Assembly (NCBI GenBank): GCA_015661965.1 | Contig: DQVA01000265.1 | Location: 1 to 5,651, forward strand | DNA: 5,651 nt | Origin: Candidatus Bipolaricaulota bacterium | GTDB taxonomy: Bacteria; Bipolaricaulota; Bipolaricaulia; Bipolaricaulales; Bipolaricaulaceae | Direction: 5' to 3' | Shown here: positions 1 to 5,651 of the stretch, piece by piece | How positions within the stretch are numbered: the stretch's first letter is position 1 | Layout: the number at the start of each line of letters is the position of its first letter | The notes under the pieces: generated by a model | Told to the model about the DNA's origin: nothing | The model's database searches: none | The model's input: only the letters and a program-made list of their open reading frames with translations | Translations under genes and position numbers: made by a program

Positions 1-52
1 ATGACGGGGCTCCGGGATCGTTCACCCTGGGGAGGGGCCAGTAATTGTCGGG

Positions 53-83
53 TTGGCCACCAAACCGGTGAAAGGCTTATACT
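53..83 (+). promoter_or_regulatory. Candidate sigma70-type promoter for the amidohydrolase gene
   Basis: TATACT at 78-83 differs from the TATAAT consensus at one position. A weak -35 candidate, TTGGCC at 53-58 (4 of 6 matches to TTGACA), lies 19 bases upstream, which is longer than the preferred 17. The expected transcription start, six to seven bases past the -10 box, falls at about 89-90, on the A of the ATG at 90. No Shine-Dalgarno sits at a usable distance: the nearest purine run, AAAGG at 71-75, is 14 bases from the ATG. Together this suggests a leaderless message. The hexamers are seen directly; promoter activity is inferred. Confidence 0.45.
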
Positions 84-89
84 GACGCC

Positions 90-1376
90 ATGCGCAGCCT
101 GATCCGTGGAGTGGCGGTGATCAGAAGGCCGGAGGAGGGGGTAATCCCCAAGGCGGACGTGATCATCGAGTCCCGCAGGTACGCGGCCGTGATCGAAGGC
201 GGAGGGGCAGAAGGGGAGTTCGACCGCGTCATCGAAGGGGAGGGACGGCTGCTCGTCCCGGGCCTGGTCAACGCCCATACGCATCTGGCCATGACCCTGT
301 TCCGAGGTCTGGCCGACGATCTCCCCCTGATGCGCTGGCTGGAGGAGAAGATCTGGCCCGCGGAACGGAAGCTCACCGGGGAGGATGTGTACTGGTTCTC
401 CCTTCTGGGGTTGGTGGAGATGATCCGGTGTGGCACCACCGCCTTCGCCGACATGTACTTCTTCATGGAGGAGGTGGCGGCGGCGGTGGAGGAGGCCAAG
501 CTGCGGGCCCTGCTGTCCTACGGGATCATCGCCACCAGCGAGGAGCGGATCGACTCGGAGCTGAAGCGGGCGGAGGCGTTTGCCCGGAGGTGGGACGGCA
601 AGGCCGAAGGTCGGATCCGGGCGGCCCTGTCCCCCCATGCCCCCTATACCTGCGGCCCAGAGGTGTGGCGGCAAGCGGCCCAGCTGGCCCGAGAGCTGAA
701 GATCCCCATCCATACCCACCTGGCGGAGACCGCGGAGGAGGTGGAGCGGTTCACGGCCCAGCATGGGAAATCGCCAGCCCTGTGGCTGGAAGGGCTGGGG
801 GTATTCGCAGTGCCGGTGCTGGCTGCCCATTGCGTCCACCTCTCGGAGAAGGACATGGAAATCCTGGCCGCCCATGGGGTGACCGCGGTGCACTGCCCGT
901 CCTCCAACGCCAAGCTGGCCTGCGGGATTGCCCCGGTGGCCGAACTCCTCGCCGCCGGGGTGAACGTGGCCCTGGGCACGGACGGGGCGGGTTCGGCCGG
1001 GGACCTGGACATGCTAGAGGAGATGCGCTGGGCGGCGCTGCTGGGGAAGCTGAAGGCCGGGGATCCGGAGGCAGTGCCCGCCCCCCAAGCGCTTTCCCTG
1101 GCCACCTGGCGGGGAGCACAAGCCCTTGGCGGTCTGAAAGAATGGGGTACAATTGAAGAGGGAAAACGGGCAGATGGGGTGCTATTGTCCTTGGAGGCAG
1201 CGCACCTGCAGCCCGGCCATAGTCCGCTGTCGGACCTGGTTTACGCTGCTCATTCCTCTGACGTGGTGGGGGTATTCGTGGATGGAAGGCCGCTTCTCCT
1301 GGAGGGGGAGCTCCTCACCATCGATGAGGAACGAGTGCGGGCGGAGTGCCGGGCCAGGGCCCGCAAGTACCGCTAA
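90..1376 (+). CDS. mtaD: Amidohydrolase, 5-methylthioadenosine/S-adenosylhomocysteine deaminase type
   Basis: A 428-residue cytosolic metal-dependent hydrolase of the TRZ/ATZ branch of the amidohydrolase superfamily, with a TIM-barrel fold. Such enzymes deaminate MTA and SAH (sometimes adenosine) to inosine derivatives in purine and methionine salvage. The N-terminal beta-sandwich (about 1-55) leads into NAHTH, giving metal ligands H63 and H65. H183 in SPHAPYT is a substrate-pocket residue. H210 and E213 lie in HTHLAE, H247 in AAHCVHL, and the metal-binding D298 in LGTDG. The C-terminal GTIEEGKRAD (353-362) returns to the beta-sandwich. All expected ligands are present and the length is normal for the family. 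The ATG at 90 is chosen because the family N-terminus begins here; it has no Shine-Dalgarno. Two departures from the usual pattern are SAG at 302-304, where SNN is common, and C278 in KLACG, where Ser is common. The family is secure; the exact substrate (MTA, SAH, adenosine, or a related aminopurine or triazine) is inferred from similarity. Confidence 0.82.
   Translation: MRSLIRGVAVIRRPEEGVIPKADVIIESRRYAAVIEGGGAEGEFDRVIEGEGRLLVPGLVNAHTHLAMTLFRGLADDLPLMRWLEEKIWPAERKLTGEDVYWFSLLGLVEMIRCGTTAFADMYFFMEEVAAAVEEAKLRALLSYGIIATSEERIDSELKRAEAFARRWDGKAEGRIRAALSPHAPYTCGPEVWRQAAQLARELKIPIHTHLAETAEEVERFTAQHGKSPALWLEGLGVFAVPVLAAHCVHLSEKDMEILAAHGVTAVHCPSSNAKLACGIAPVAELLAAGVNVALGTDGAGSAGDLDMLEEMRWAALLGKLKAGDPEAVPAPQALSLATWRGAQALGGLKEWGTIEEGKRADGVLLSLEAAHLQPGHSPLSDLVYAAHSSDVVGVFVDGRPLLLEGELLTIDEERVRAECRARARKYR
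1126..1153 (+). promoter_or_regulatory. Possible internal promoter for rpsO-pnp inside mtaD
   Basis: TTGGCG (1126-1131, 4 of 6 matches to TTGACA) and TACAAT (1148-1153, 5 of 6 to TATAAT) are separated by 16 bases. They lie in the 3' part of mtaD, within a short stretch that is AT-richer than the rest of the gene. It encodes GTIEEGK with codons such as GGT, ACA, ATT, GAA, GGA and AAA, where the gene usually prefers GGG, ATC and GAG. A start near 1160 would give rpsO a leader of about 270 bases. The boxes are seen directly; function is inferred. Confidence 0.25.
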
Positions 1377-1430
1377 CGAACCCTCCCACGGGCGCGCGCC
1401 CGCTCGGGGATGGGCGATTGGAGGTGGCAG
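1377..1430 (+). promoter_or_regulatory. Structured rpsO leader, candidate S15 autoregulatory site
   Basis: This 54-base gap between mtaD and rpsO holds a perfect 14-base palindrome, CGGGCGCGCGCCCG (1389-1402), able to form a five-pair stem with a four-base loop. CCTCC (1382-1386) is exactly complementary to the GGAGG of the rpsO ribosome-binding site (1420-1424). TCCC (1384-1387) can instead pair with GGGA (1407-1410), and CGCCC (1397-1401) with GGGCG (1412-1416), so several structures exclude each other. S15 is known to repress its own translation through varied leader structures in different bacteria. There is no T-tract, so a terminator is unlikely. Regulation here is inferred from pairing potential only. 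Confidence 0.35.
1420..1427 (+). promoter_or_regulatory. Ribosome-binding site of rpsO
   Basis: GGAGGTGG, with the GGAGG core six bases before the ATG at 1431. It decides the start in favour of 1431 over an in-frame ATG at 1410, which would add seven residues (MGDWRWQ) unlike S15 and would place this strong site inside the gene. Confidence 0.8.
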
Positions 1431-1703
1431 ATGGCGCTTACCCAGGAGAGGAAGCAGGAAATCATCGAGAAGTTCGCTCGGCACCCGGGTGATACCGGGT
1501 CTCCGGAGGTACAGATCGCGCTCCTCACCGAGCGCATCTCCCGGCTCACCGAGCACCTGAAGACCCACAAGAAGGACTTCCATTCCCGCCGTGGGCTGTA
1601 TCTGCTGGTGGGACAAAGGCGACGCCTCCTGCGGTATCTGAAGCGGGAGGATCCCAAACGATACGCCAAGCTCCTGCAAGAGCTGGGCATCCGAGGTGTG
1701 TAA
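1431..1703 (+). CDS. rpsO: 30S ribosomal protein S15
   Basis: A 90-residue primary-binding protein of the small subunit. It binds the three-way junction of the 16S rRNA central domain and allows S6/S18 and later proteins to join. The match runs the whole length, with the hallmark segments GDTGSPEVQIALLTERI (20-36), HKKDFHSRRGL (46-56) and VGQRRRLLRYLKREDP (60-75). H42, D49 and S52 match the residues known in E. coli S15 to contact the GU/GC site of the rRNA. Length is one residue above the usual 89 including Met. The arginine-rich ending REDPKRYAKLLQELGIRG is close to that of thermophile S15 proteins. Its stop codon is two bases from the pnp start, and its last codons carry the pnp ribosome-binding site, so the two genes are probably translationally coupled. 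The structured leader before it is a candidate feedback site. Confidence 0.97.
   Translation: MALTQERKQEIIEKFARHPGDTGSPEVQIALLTERISRLTEHLKTHKKDFHSRRGLYLLVGQRRRLLRYLKREDPKRYAKLLQELGIRGV
1693..1698 (+). promoter_or_regulatory. Ribosome-binding site of pnp within the rpsO 3' end
   Basis: GAGGTG lies seven bases before the ATG at 1706 and is embedded in the final codons of rpsO. It supports the ATG at 1706 and makes pnp initiation dependent on, or aided by, ribosomes finishing rpsO. Confidence 0.6.
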
Positions 1704-1705
1704 CG

Positions 1706-4048
1706 ATGCATGTAGTGGAGGAAGCTGAACTAGCGGGAAAGCCTTTCAAGTTGGAGAGCGGCGCCATGGCCAGGCAGGCCGATGGCGCCGTGCTCGTCAC
1801 CTGGGGGGACACCAAGGTACTGGCCACGGTGGTGGTACAGGAGCCGCGCCAAGACATCGGTTACTTCCCCCTCAGGGTGGATTTCGAGGAGAAGTTCTAC
1901 GCGGGGGGCAAGATCCCCGGGGGCTTTTTCAAGCGGGAGGGAAAACCCTCCGACGCGGCCATCCTGTCAGCCAGGCTGATCGACCGGCCCATCCGGCCGC
2001 TGTTCCCCAAAGGGTACAAGGACGAGGTCCACATCGTCACCACGGTGCTGTCGGCGGAGCGGGACTGCCCACCGGGGATCGCGGCCATGATCGGGGCCTC
2101 CGCGGCGCTGATGATCTCTCCGGCCCCGTTCCAGGGGCCCATCGCCGGGGTCAAGGTCGGCCTCCGGGACGGTCAGGTGGTGGTGAACCCACCGGACACG
2201 GTGCTGGATGAGGGGGACATGCACATCACCGTGGCCGGGACCAAGTCCACGGTGACCATGGTGGAGGGGCACCTGCGAGAGGTGCCCGAGGAAGTGGTCA
2301 TCGAGGCCATTGAAGCCGCCCACCGGGTGATCCAGGAGCTCGTTGAGCTTCAGGAGCGGTTCGCAACCCGGCACCAGGTGGAGAAGTGCGAGCTTACCCC
2401 CCCCTCCCAAGAGGAGCAGGAGATCAGGGAGCGGGTACGGGAGCTGGTCTGGGATCGGCTTGCGGAACTGAAGGCGGCCCCCAACAAGAAGGTTAGGGAG
2501 CGGCTGGCCGAGGCGATGGCCGAGGAGGCCGCCCTGCAAGTGGCGGAGCGCTATCCGGAGGAAGAGCGAGAGCGGATCCAGGCCCTGGCCAAGACGGTGT
2601 TCGACGACGTGTATCGGGAATTCGCCCGTTGGTCGATCTTGGAGCTGGGGGAGCGCATGGACGGCCGCAAGCCCGACGAACTCCGGCCCATCTTCATCCA
2701 GGTGGGGATCCTGCCCCGGGTACACGGCTCGGCCCTGTTCACCCGGGGGGAGACCCAATCCCTGGGCACCTGCACCCTCGGGGCCACCCGGCGGGACGCC
2801 CAGATCATCGATCTGATGATGGAAGAAGGGTTGAAGCGGTTCATGCTCCACTACAACTTCCCGCCGTTCTCGGTGGGGGAGGCGGGCCGGATGGGGCCGC
2901 CCTCCCGCAGGGAGATCGGCCACGGCCATCTGGCGGAGGGGGCCCTGCAGGCGGTGGTCCCCCCGGAGGAGGAGTTCCCGTACATCATCCGGGTAGTATC
3001 GGAGATCCTGGAGTCCAACGGCTCTTCTTCCATGGCCTCGGTGTGCTCGGGCTGCCTGGCAATGATGGACGCCGGGGTGCCCCTCCGGCGGCCGGTGGCC
3101 GGGGTGGCCATGGGCCTCATCACCGAAGGGGAAAGACAGGTCATCCTCACCGATATCCTCGGCCTGGAGGACCACTTCGGGGACATGGACTTCAAAGTGG
3201 CCGGGACCAGGGAAGGCATCACCGCCTTCCAACTCGACGTAAAGATCGGGGGGATCTCCCGCGAGCTCATGCGAGAGGCCTTGGCCCGGGCACGGGAGGC
3301 CCGGTTCACCATCCTGGACCTGATGGAGCAGGCCCTGCCCGCCCCCAGACCCCACATCTCCCCCTATGCCCCCACCCTGGACGTGCTCCGCATCAACCCG
3401 GAGAAGATCGGGCTGGTGATCGGCCCGGGCGGGCGCACCATCCGCAAGATCCAAGAGGAGACCGAAACCCAGATCGACATCGAGGACGACGGCACCATCA
3501 AGATCGCTGGGGACTCCGCCGAGGCGGTAGCCAGGGCCCGCAAGATGGTGGAGGAGCTCACCGAAGAGCTGGAGGTGGGGCAAATCCTCAAGTGCAAGGT
3601 GGTGAGGATCGTCCCGTTCGGGGCATTCGTGGAGCTCAAGCCCGGGGTGGACGGCCTCATCCACATCTCCAATCTGGCCGACGGCTACGTGGACAAGGTG
3701 GAGGACATCGTGAAATTAGGGGATGAGGTCACCGTGGAGGTGATCGGCACCGACGACTCCGGCCGTCCCCGGCTGAAGCTGGTGCGGGAGAAGCCCACTC
3801 TCAAGGTAGGCGACATCCTCCCCGGCACCGTTACCAACGTGGTGGACTACGGGGTGTTCGTGGAGATCGCCCCCGGGGTGCGCGGGTTGGTACACAAGAC
3901 CCGCTTGGGGGAGAAGGCCGACCCCCGCCAGGTCGCCAAAAAAGGCGACAAGATGCTAGTGGAGATCGTGGAGATCGACGAACAGGGGCGGTATAAGCTC
4001 AAGCGGGTGGTACCCAAGGGCCCAGTGCGCATCGAAGGGTCCGAGTGA
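1706..4048 (+). CDS. pnp: Polynucleotide phosphorylase with two tandem S1 domains
   Basis: A 780-residue phosphate-dependent 3'-5' exoribonuclease that releases nucleoside diphosphates during mRNA decay. It normally acts as a cytosolic trimer, often with RNase E and a helicase. Domain order: first RNase PH domain (about 1-225, with the FFKREGKPSD loop at 74-83 and LIDRPIRPLF at 91-100), helical linker (about 230-310), second RNase PH domain (about 315-550), KH domain (about 556-620, GPGG at 573-576), first S1 domain (about 623-695) and a second S1-like domain (about 698-770). Catalytic residues are present: R401/R402 in SRREIGHG, the Ser run 440-442 in SNGSSSMAS, and D489 and D495 in EDHFGDMDF, equivalent to E. 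coli D486 and D492. E. coli PNPase is 711 residues with one S1 domain, and the extra length here is the second S1. Oddities: G412 in LAEGAL, where the family usually has Arg, and a CSGC motif at 447-450. It follows rpsO by two bases and overlaps the peptidase gene by one base. Confidence 0.97.
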   Translation: MHVVEEAELAGKPFKLESGAMARQADGAVLVTWGDTKVLATVVVQEPRQDIGYFPLRVDFEEKFYAGGKIPGGFFKREGKPSDAAILSARLIDRPIRPLFPKGYKDEVHIVTTVLSAERDCPPGIAAMIGASAALMISPAPFQGPIAGVKVGLRDGQVVVNPPDTVLDEGDMHITVAGTKSTVTMVEGHLREVPEEVVIEAIEAAHRVIQELVELQERFATRHQVEKCELTPPSQEEQEIRERVRELVWDRLAELKAAPNKKVRERLAEAMAEEAALQVAERYPEEERERIQALAKTVFDDVYREFARWSILELGERMDGRKPDELRPIFIQVGILPRVHGSALFTRGETQSLGTCTLGATRRDAQIIDLMMEEGLKRFMLHYNFPPFSVGEAGRMGPPSRREIGHGHLAEGALQAVVPPEEEFPYIIRVVSEILESNGSSSMASVCSGCLAMMDAGVPLRRPVAGVAMGLITEGERQVILTDILGLEDHFGDMDFKVAGTREGITAFQLDVKIGGISRELMREALARAREARFTILDLMEQALPAPRPHISPYAPTLDVLRINPEKIGLVIGPGGRTIRKIQEETETQIDIEDDGTIKIAGDSAEAVARARKMVEELTEELEVGQILKCKVVRIVPFGAFVELKPGVDGLIHISNLADGYVDKVEDIVKLGDEVTVEVIGTDDSGRPRLKLVREKPTLKVGDILPGTVTNVVDYGVFVEIAPGVRGLVHKTRLGEKADPRQVAKKGDKMLVEIVEIDEQGRYKLKRVVPKGPVRIEGSE
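3932..3949 (+). repeat. Inverted repeat with A6 loop inside pnp
   Basis: GTCGCC (3932-3937) and GGCGAC (3944-3949) form a perfect six-pair stem around AAAAAA (3938-3943). It lies in the second S1 domain, coding for VAKKGD. The longer A run is unusual in this GC-rich sequence. No function is established and it may simply reflect coding constraint. Confidence 0.3.
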
Positions 4049-5331
4049 TGCAGGAGCTCTATCCCGGGCTCTTTGCCCATCGCCTGCCCTCCGGTCTTTA
4101 CCTGCTGGTGGAGCCTATGGATCGGGTCCGCTCGGTGGCGCTGGGGGTATGGGTGCGGGCGGGGAGCCGGGACGATCCCCGGGACAAATGCGGCCTCGCC
4201 CATCTCTTGGAACACATGACCTTCAGGGGCACCGCCAACAGGACTGCCCTGGAGATCGCCCAGGCCATCGACTCCCTAGGGGGGAACCTCAACGGGGCCA
4301 CCGGCAAGGAAAGCACCTTCTACTACACCACGGTGCTGGAAGAGGGGCTTCCCATCGCCCTTGAGGTGCTGGGGGAGATGCTCACCCAGCCGCTGCTATC
4401 ACCTCAGGATCTGGAGCGGGAACGGGCGGTGATCCTGGAGGAGATCCGAGGGGCGGAGGATGACCCCCAGGAGGTGGTGCTGCGGCTCCTGTTCGCCCAG
4501 CTGTGGACGGAGGGCCATCCTTTAGGGCGGCCCATCCTGGGCACCGCGGGGGCGGTAGCCGGCTTGGGCCCCGATGACGTAAGGGGCTTCTTCCAGAGGT
4601 ATTACCAGCCAGCCCACATGATCCTGGCCGCCTCGGGGAGGATAAGGCCGGAGCTGTTGGTGGAGAAGGCGCTGCGGATCTGGCCCGCCGAGGTCGACGG
4701 AGAACCGCCCCCCCGGGAGGCACCACCACTGGGGCAAGGGTTGGTGGTGGGGGAGAAGGACATCCAACAGGTGCACCTGGCGTTAGGCTTCCCCACCCTA
4801 GGTGCCGGAGCCGAAGAGCGGTATGGCTTGGAGGTCCTATCCACCCTGCTCGGGGGCGGGGTGAGCTCCCGACTGTTCCAGCGGGTGCGGGAAGAGCGGG
4901 GGTTGGTGTACACCGTGCTGACAAGCACCGCTTACTACACCGATGCAGGGGCGCTGGTCGTATACGCGGCCACCGAGGAACGGCGGTTGGCGGAGGTGCT
5001 GGAGCTGGTGTGGGAGGAGCTCCGCCGCATCGTGTTTGCCCCCCCGGAACCTGCGGAGGTGACTCGCGTCGTCGACCGGCTGCGGGGGAGCTTTCTGTTG
5101 GGGCTGGAGGACCCGGCTGGGAGGATGTTCCGCCTGGGGACCAACGCCGCCCTGGGCCGGGAGATCCTGCCCATCCCCGAGGTGGAAAGGCGGCTCAAGT
5201 CGGTGACCCCAGCGGAGGTGCAGGGGCTGGCCCGGCGTTTCCTGCGTCAGGACCGGGCGGTCTTGGCCCTGGTGGGCCCTTCGGGGGAACGGCTGCGCAA
5301 GCTGGCCCGGGCTCAGGTGGAGGTGGCCTAA
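4048..5331 (+). CDS. M16 family zinc peptidase, processing-peptidase-like
   Basis: A 427-residue protein of the M16B type (relatives of mitochondrial processing peptidase and Bacillus MlpA/YmxG). It probably acts in the cytosol as a dimer that cuts short or unfolded peptides. No signal peptide or membrane segment is visible. The inverted zinc motif HLLEH gives ligands H52 and H56 with catalytic E55, and the distal Glu ligand is E131 or E132 in VILEEIRG, the usual distance of about 76 residues downstream. The C-terminal half has EERGLVYTV (283-291), whose Arg and Tyr (R284, Y288) match the conserved pair that completes the active site. It therefore looks catalytically competent and of full family length. 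The ATG at 4048 overlaps the pnp TGA by one base, with GAAGGG (4034-4039) eight bases upstream. A GTG at 4045 in the same frame would add one residue and is a weaker alternative. Its position after pnp is seen in several bacterial groups. The natural substrate is unknown. Confidence 0.9.
   Translation: MQELYPGLFAHRLPSGLYLLVEPMDRVRSVALGVWVRAGSRDDPRDKCGLAHLLEHMTFRGTANRTALEIAQAIDSLGGNLNGATGKESTFYYTTVLEEGLPIALEVLGEMLTQPLLSPQDLERERAVILEEIRGAEDDPQEVVLRLLFAQLWTEGHPLGRPILGTAGAVAGLGPDDVRGFFQRYYQPAHMILAASGRIRPELLVEKALRIWPAEVDGEPPPREAPPLGQGLVVGEKDIQQVHLALGFPTLGAGAEERYGLEVLSTLLGGGVSSRLFQRVREERGLVYTVLTSTAYYTDAGALVVYAATEERRLAEVLELVWEELRRIVFAPPEPAEVTRVVDRLRGSFLLGLEDPAGRMFRLGTNAALGREILPIPEVERRLKSVTPAEVQGLARRFLRQDRAVLALVGPSGERLRKLARAQVEVA
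5319..5326 (+). promoter_or_regulatory. Ribosome-binding site of coaD
   Basis: GGAGGTGG lies in the last codons of the M16 gene, with its GGAGG core eight bases before the GTG at 5332. It supports that GTG as the coaD start even though no ATG is present there. Confidence 0.75.
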
Positions 5332-5651
5332 GTGAAGGCGCTTTATCCAGGGAGCTTCGACCCCATCACTTATGGGCATCTGGACGTCCTCAAGCGGGCC
5401 CGCAAGGTGTTCGACCAGCTGACGGTGGCGGTGGTGGAGAACCCCCGTAAGGCCCCGTTGTTCTCAGCGGCGGAGCGGCGGCGGCTGGTGGAGGAAGCCC
5501 TCAAGGAGGTGGGGATCGAGGATGTCCCGGTGATCACCTATTCGGGGCTGCTGATCGAGTGTGCCAGGCGACTAGGGGTGGTGGCGATCGTGCGGGGGCT
5601 GCGGGCGACCTCTGATTTCGACTACGAGTTCCAGATGGCGCTTATGAATCG
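5332..5651 (+). CDS. coaD: Phosphopantetheine adenylyltransferase, 3'-truncated by the window
   Basis: Transfers AMP from ATP to 4'-phosphopantetheine to make dephospho-CoA, the fourth step of coenzyme A synthesis, in the cytosol, typically as a hexamer. The visible 106 residues begin with the nucleotidyltransferase signature YPGSFDPITYGHLD (5-18), holding the TxGH motif at T13-H16. Later come ENPRK (36-40), SGLL (74-77) and IVRGLRATSDFDYEFQMALMNR (85-106), a hallmark segment whose Arg residues contact substrate phosphates in characterised enzymes. About 50-55 residues are missing past the window edge, given a usual length near 160. The start is a GTG directly after the TAA of the M16 gene, preceded by a strong Shine-Dalgarno. 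Placement next to an M16 peptidase is unusual, since coaD often follows rsmD. The identification is firm; what follows cannot be seen. Confidence 0.95.
   Translation, partial: MKALYPGSFDPITYGHLDVLKRARKVFDQLTVAVVENPRKAPLFSAAERRRLVEEALKEVGIEDVPVITYSGLLIECARRLGVVAIVRGLRATSDFDYEFQMALMN

Noticed and set aside
51..66. Imperfect hairpin GGTTGG/CCAAACC upstream of mtaD as a terminator
   Set aside because: The stem has a bulge and no T-tract follows, and it overlaps the weak -35 candidate; no evidence for termination.
1..102. Short plus-strand frame starting at the ATG at position 1, and an open frame from 3 ending at TAA 42-44
   Set aside because: The first is only 33 codons, runs into mtaD and resembles nothing. 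The second could be the tail of an upstream gene (ending TLGRGQ), but 13 residues are too few to support a call.
466..496. G-rich GGAGGAGGTGGCGG-type tract in mtaD as a G-quadruplex or repeat element
   Set aside because: Only two-G tracts, and the stretch encodes an ordinary helix (MEEVAAAVEEAK) with the gene's normal codon preferences.
428..1156. A 242-codon open frame inside mtaD
   Set aside because: Out-of-frame shadow with a poly-Gly run produced by GGN-rich DNA; mtaD has all its catalytic residues in the other frame.
1389..1402. GC palindrome as a rho-independent terminator after mtaD
   Set aside because: No run of T follows; the next bases are CTCGGGGA, and essential genes continue in the same direction.
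1967..3664. A 565-codon open frame on the minus strand opposite pnp
   Set aside because: It lies entirely inside a clear PNPase gene, is rich in Gly, His, Pro and Leu with no recognisable domain, and is explained by GC-biased third codon positions leaving few stops in the opposite frame.
2629..3726. A 365-codon open frame on the plus strand overlapping pnp
   Set aside because: The product is a Gly/Pro/Arg/His-rich low-complexity string typical of an out-of-frame shadow in GC-rich DNA, and pnp is certain.
4382..4924. A 180-codon minus-strand open frame opposite the M16 gene
   Set aside because: Pro/Ala/Ser-rich shadow with no family resemblance; the plus-strand peptidase explains the region.

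Overview
This is an ordinary bacterial housekeeping segment, fully coding on the + strand. It reads as a high-GC bacterium: about two thirds G+C by eye, with strong preference for GGG, CCC, ATC, GTG and GAG codons. The charged, Arg/Glu/Lys-rich proteins and an S15 that resembles those of thermophiles such as Thermus and Thermotoga suggest a thermophile or a deep-branching lineage. The sequence alone does not fix the phylum.

Layout: a short upstream region (1-89) carries a candidate promoter. It is followed by an amidohydrolase of the MTA/SAH deaminase type (mtaD, 90-1376), a 54-base leader with strong potential secondary structure (1377-1430), ribosomal protein S15 (rpsO, 1431-1703), polynucleotide phosphorylase (pnp, 1706-4048), an M16 zinc peptidase of the processing-peptidase type (4048-5331), and the start of phosphopantetheine adenylyltransferase (coaD, 5332 to the window edge). 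From rpsO onward the genes are 2 bases apart, overlapping by one base, or directly abutting. This implies one polycistronic message with translational coupling. No rho-independent terminator is visible.

Functionally, rpsO and pnp form the widely conserved pair linking ribosome assembly and RNA turnover. An M16 peptidase after pnp is also a familiar arrangement. The flanking mtaD (purine/methionine salvage) and coaD (coenzyme A synthesis) are metabolic genes and less usual partners. I see no mobile element, CRISPR array, tRNA, rRNA or defence system, and no clear sign of a wholly new system.

Points worth a second look are: a PNPase with two tandem C-terminal S1 domains instead of one; a -10 element placed so that the mtaD message would begin at its ATG (leaderless); a possible internal promoter late in mtaD; and an rpsO leader where a CCTCC can pair with the Shine-Dalgarno in competition with a GC palindrome, a plausible site for S15 autoregulation.
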